From Acidovorax delafieldii (GTDB lineage: Bacteria > Pseudomonadota > Gammaproteobacteria > Burkholderiales > Burkholderiaceae_C), in assembly GCA_002327945.1 (NCBI GenBank), contig DCVY01000096.1, positions 1-5,738 on the forward strand: a DNA stretch of 5,738 nt, given 5' to 3'. A program made the position numbers and the translations under genes. Below the pieces are notes generated by a model that saw only the letters and a program-made list of their open reading frames with translations, was not told the DNA's origin and made no database searches. This document shows, piece by piece, positions 5,301 through 5,738 of this stretch; position 1 is the first letter of the stretch, and each line of letters starts with the position of its first letter.

Positions 5301-5738
5301 TCACTTTGAATTCACGCCTGCGGGCGGGCGCGCCGTAGCGGGTTCGCTGTCCAGGGAAGCCCCCTGCCTGGGGCGCGAATATACCGCACGCCGCAGATCG
5401 CCCCATCGCTCAGGAGCGCCATGGCGCTCCAGCCACAACCACGTGCAGCGTCCATCGGGCCCCTCCAGACAAACCCAGAGGTGGCTTTGCAGATCCATGC
5501 GCACCCACAGGGTTCCCGCCAGGGGATGCGCTGGCCTGCCAGCCAGCTCAGTCTCCAGATGCCAGTGCAATCCGTCCCACTGCAGCGACCCATGGACCCG
5601 GTGCCGCCAGAGATGCCACACGGCAAACGCAGCGCCCCACCAGACCAAGAGGGCCACGGACAGTCGCGCCACCGAGTCACCGCCCCCCTGCAGAAGCCAG
5701 GACACCAATACAGCACCGCCAGCACACAGCACAATTAG
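5301..5738 (-). CDS. YgfX/CptA-like small inner-membrane protein, 5' end outside the window
   Basis: The frame is open from the window edge to a TGA at 5303-5301, giving 145 visible codons. The true start probably lies beyond 5738; a GTG at 5732 is possible but has no evident binding site and would begin inside a membrane segment. Two hydrophobic segments stand at the N-terminal end (visible residues about 1-15 and 23-40), separated by a short polar turn. A Trp-rich soluble domain follows, with alternating strands (LQWDGLHWHLE, LWVRMDLQSHLWVCLE) and a terminal WGDLRRAVYSR motif. This two-helix hairpin plus small basic C-terminal domain matches what I know of the YgfX/CptA family, and such genes are often found just before rpoE in Burkholderiales. 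YgfX was described in E. coli as the toxin of an YgfYX pair acting on the cytoskeleton, but no antitoxin-like gene is visible here, so function should not be transferred. The family call rests on pattern, not on a search. Confidence 0.75.
   Translation of the reverse strand, partial: LIVLCAGGAVLVSWLLQGGGDSVARLSVALLVWWGAAFAVWHLWRHRVHGSLQWDGLHWHLETELAGRPAHPLAGTLWVRMDLQSHLWVCLEGPDGRCTWLWLERHGAPERWGDLRRAVYSRPRQGASLDSEPATARPPAGVNSK

Noticed and set aside
5301..5738. A toxin-antitoxin pair based on the YgfX-like protein
   Set aside because: No SdhE/YgfY-like antitoxin gene is visible, and the family likeness alone does not establish toxin activity.

Overview
The window is a conserved chromosomal housekeeping and envelope-stress locus of a Gram-negative betaproteobacterium. 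The high GC content, protein wording (especially LepA, RpoE and the RseA C-terminus) and gene order point to Burkholderiales, most likely Comamonadaceae (Acidovorax, Comamonas or Delftia type). The genus is inferred from memory, not from a search. Every recognisable gene lies on the minus strand, so the order of transcription runs from the right end of the window to the left.

In transcription order the layout is as follows. (1) The 3' part of a gene for a small inner-membrane protein of the YgfX/CptA-like type (5301-5738, cut by the window edge). (2) rpoE, the extracytoplasmic-function sigma factor sigma-E/AlgU (4672-5298), starting 2 bases after the previous stop. (3) rseA/mucA, its membrane-spanning anti-sigma factor (3959-4603), after a 68-base gap holding a GC-rich hairpin. 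(4) A non-coding gap of about 270 bases with a hairpin at the rseA stop codon and a possible sigma-E-type promoter. (5) degQ/mucD, a periplasmic Do-family serine protease with two PDZ domains (2219-3685). (6) A 509-base intergenic region (1710-2218) with no convincing protein gene. It holds DnaA-box-like motifs, short repeats, a possible small RNA and a strong intrinsic terminator facing lepA. (7) lepA (elongation factor 4), complete at its 5' end but missing about the last 30 codons at the window edge.

The genes work together as a stress-signalling unit. RseA holds RpoE at the membrane, envelope damage triggers proteolysis of RseA, and released RpoE drives genes including the periplasmic protease DegQ/MucD. 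LepA is a translation GTPase that is often a neighbour of this cluster and appears to be transcribed separately here, because a strong terminator lies 42 bases upstream of its start codon.

The most notable points are the apparent absence of rseB/mucB between rseA and degQ, and the structured, possibly transcribed element just upstream of lepA. I see no mobile element, CRISPR array, defence system or other clearly novel system here; most of the window is well-known biology.
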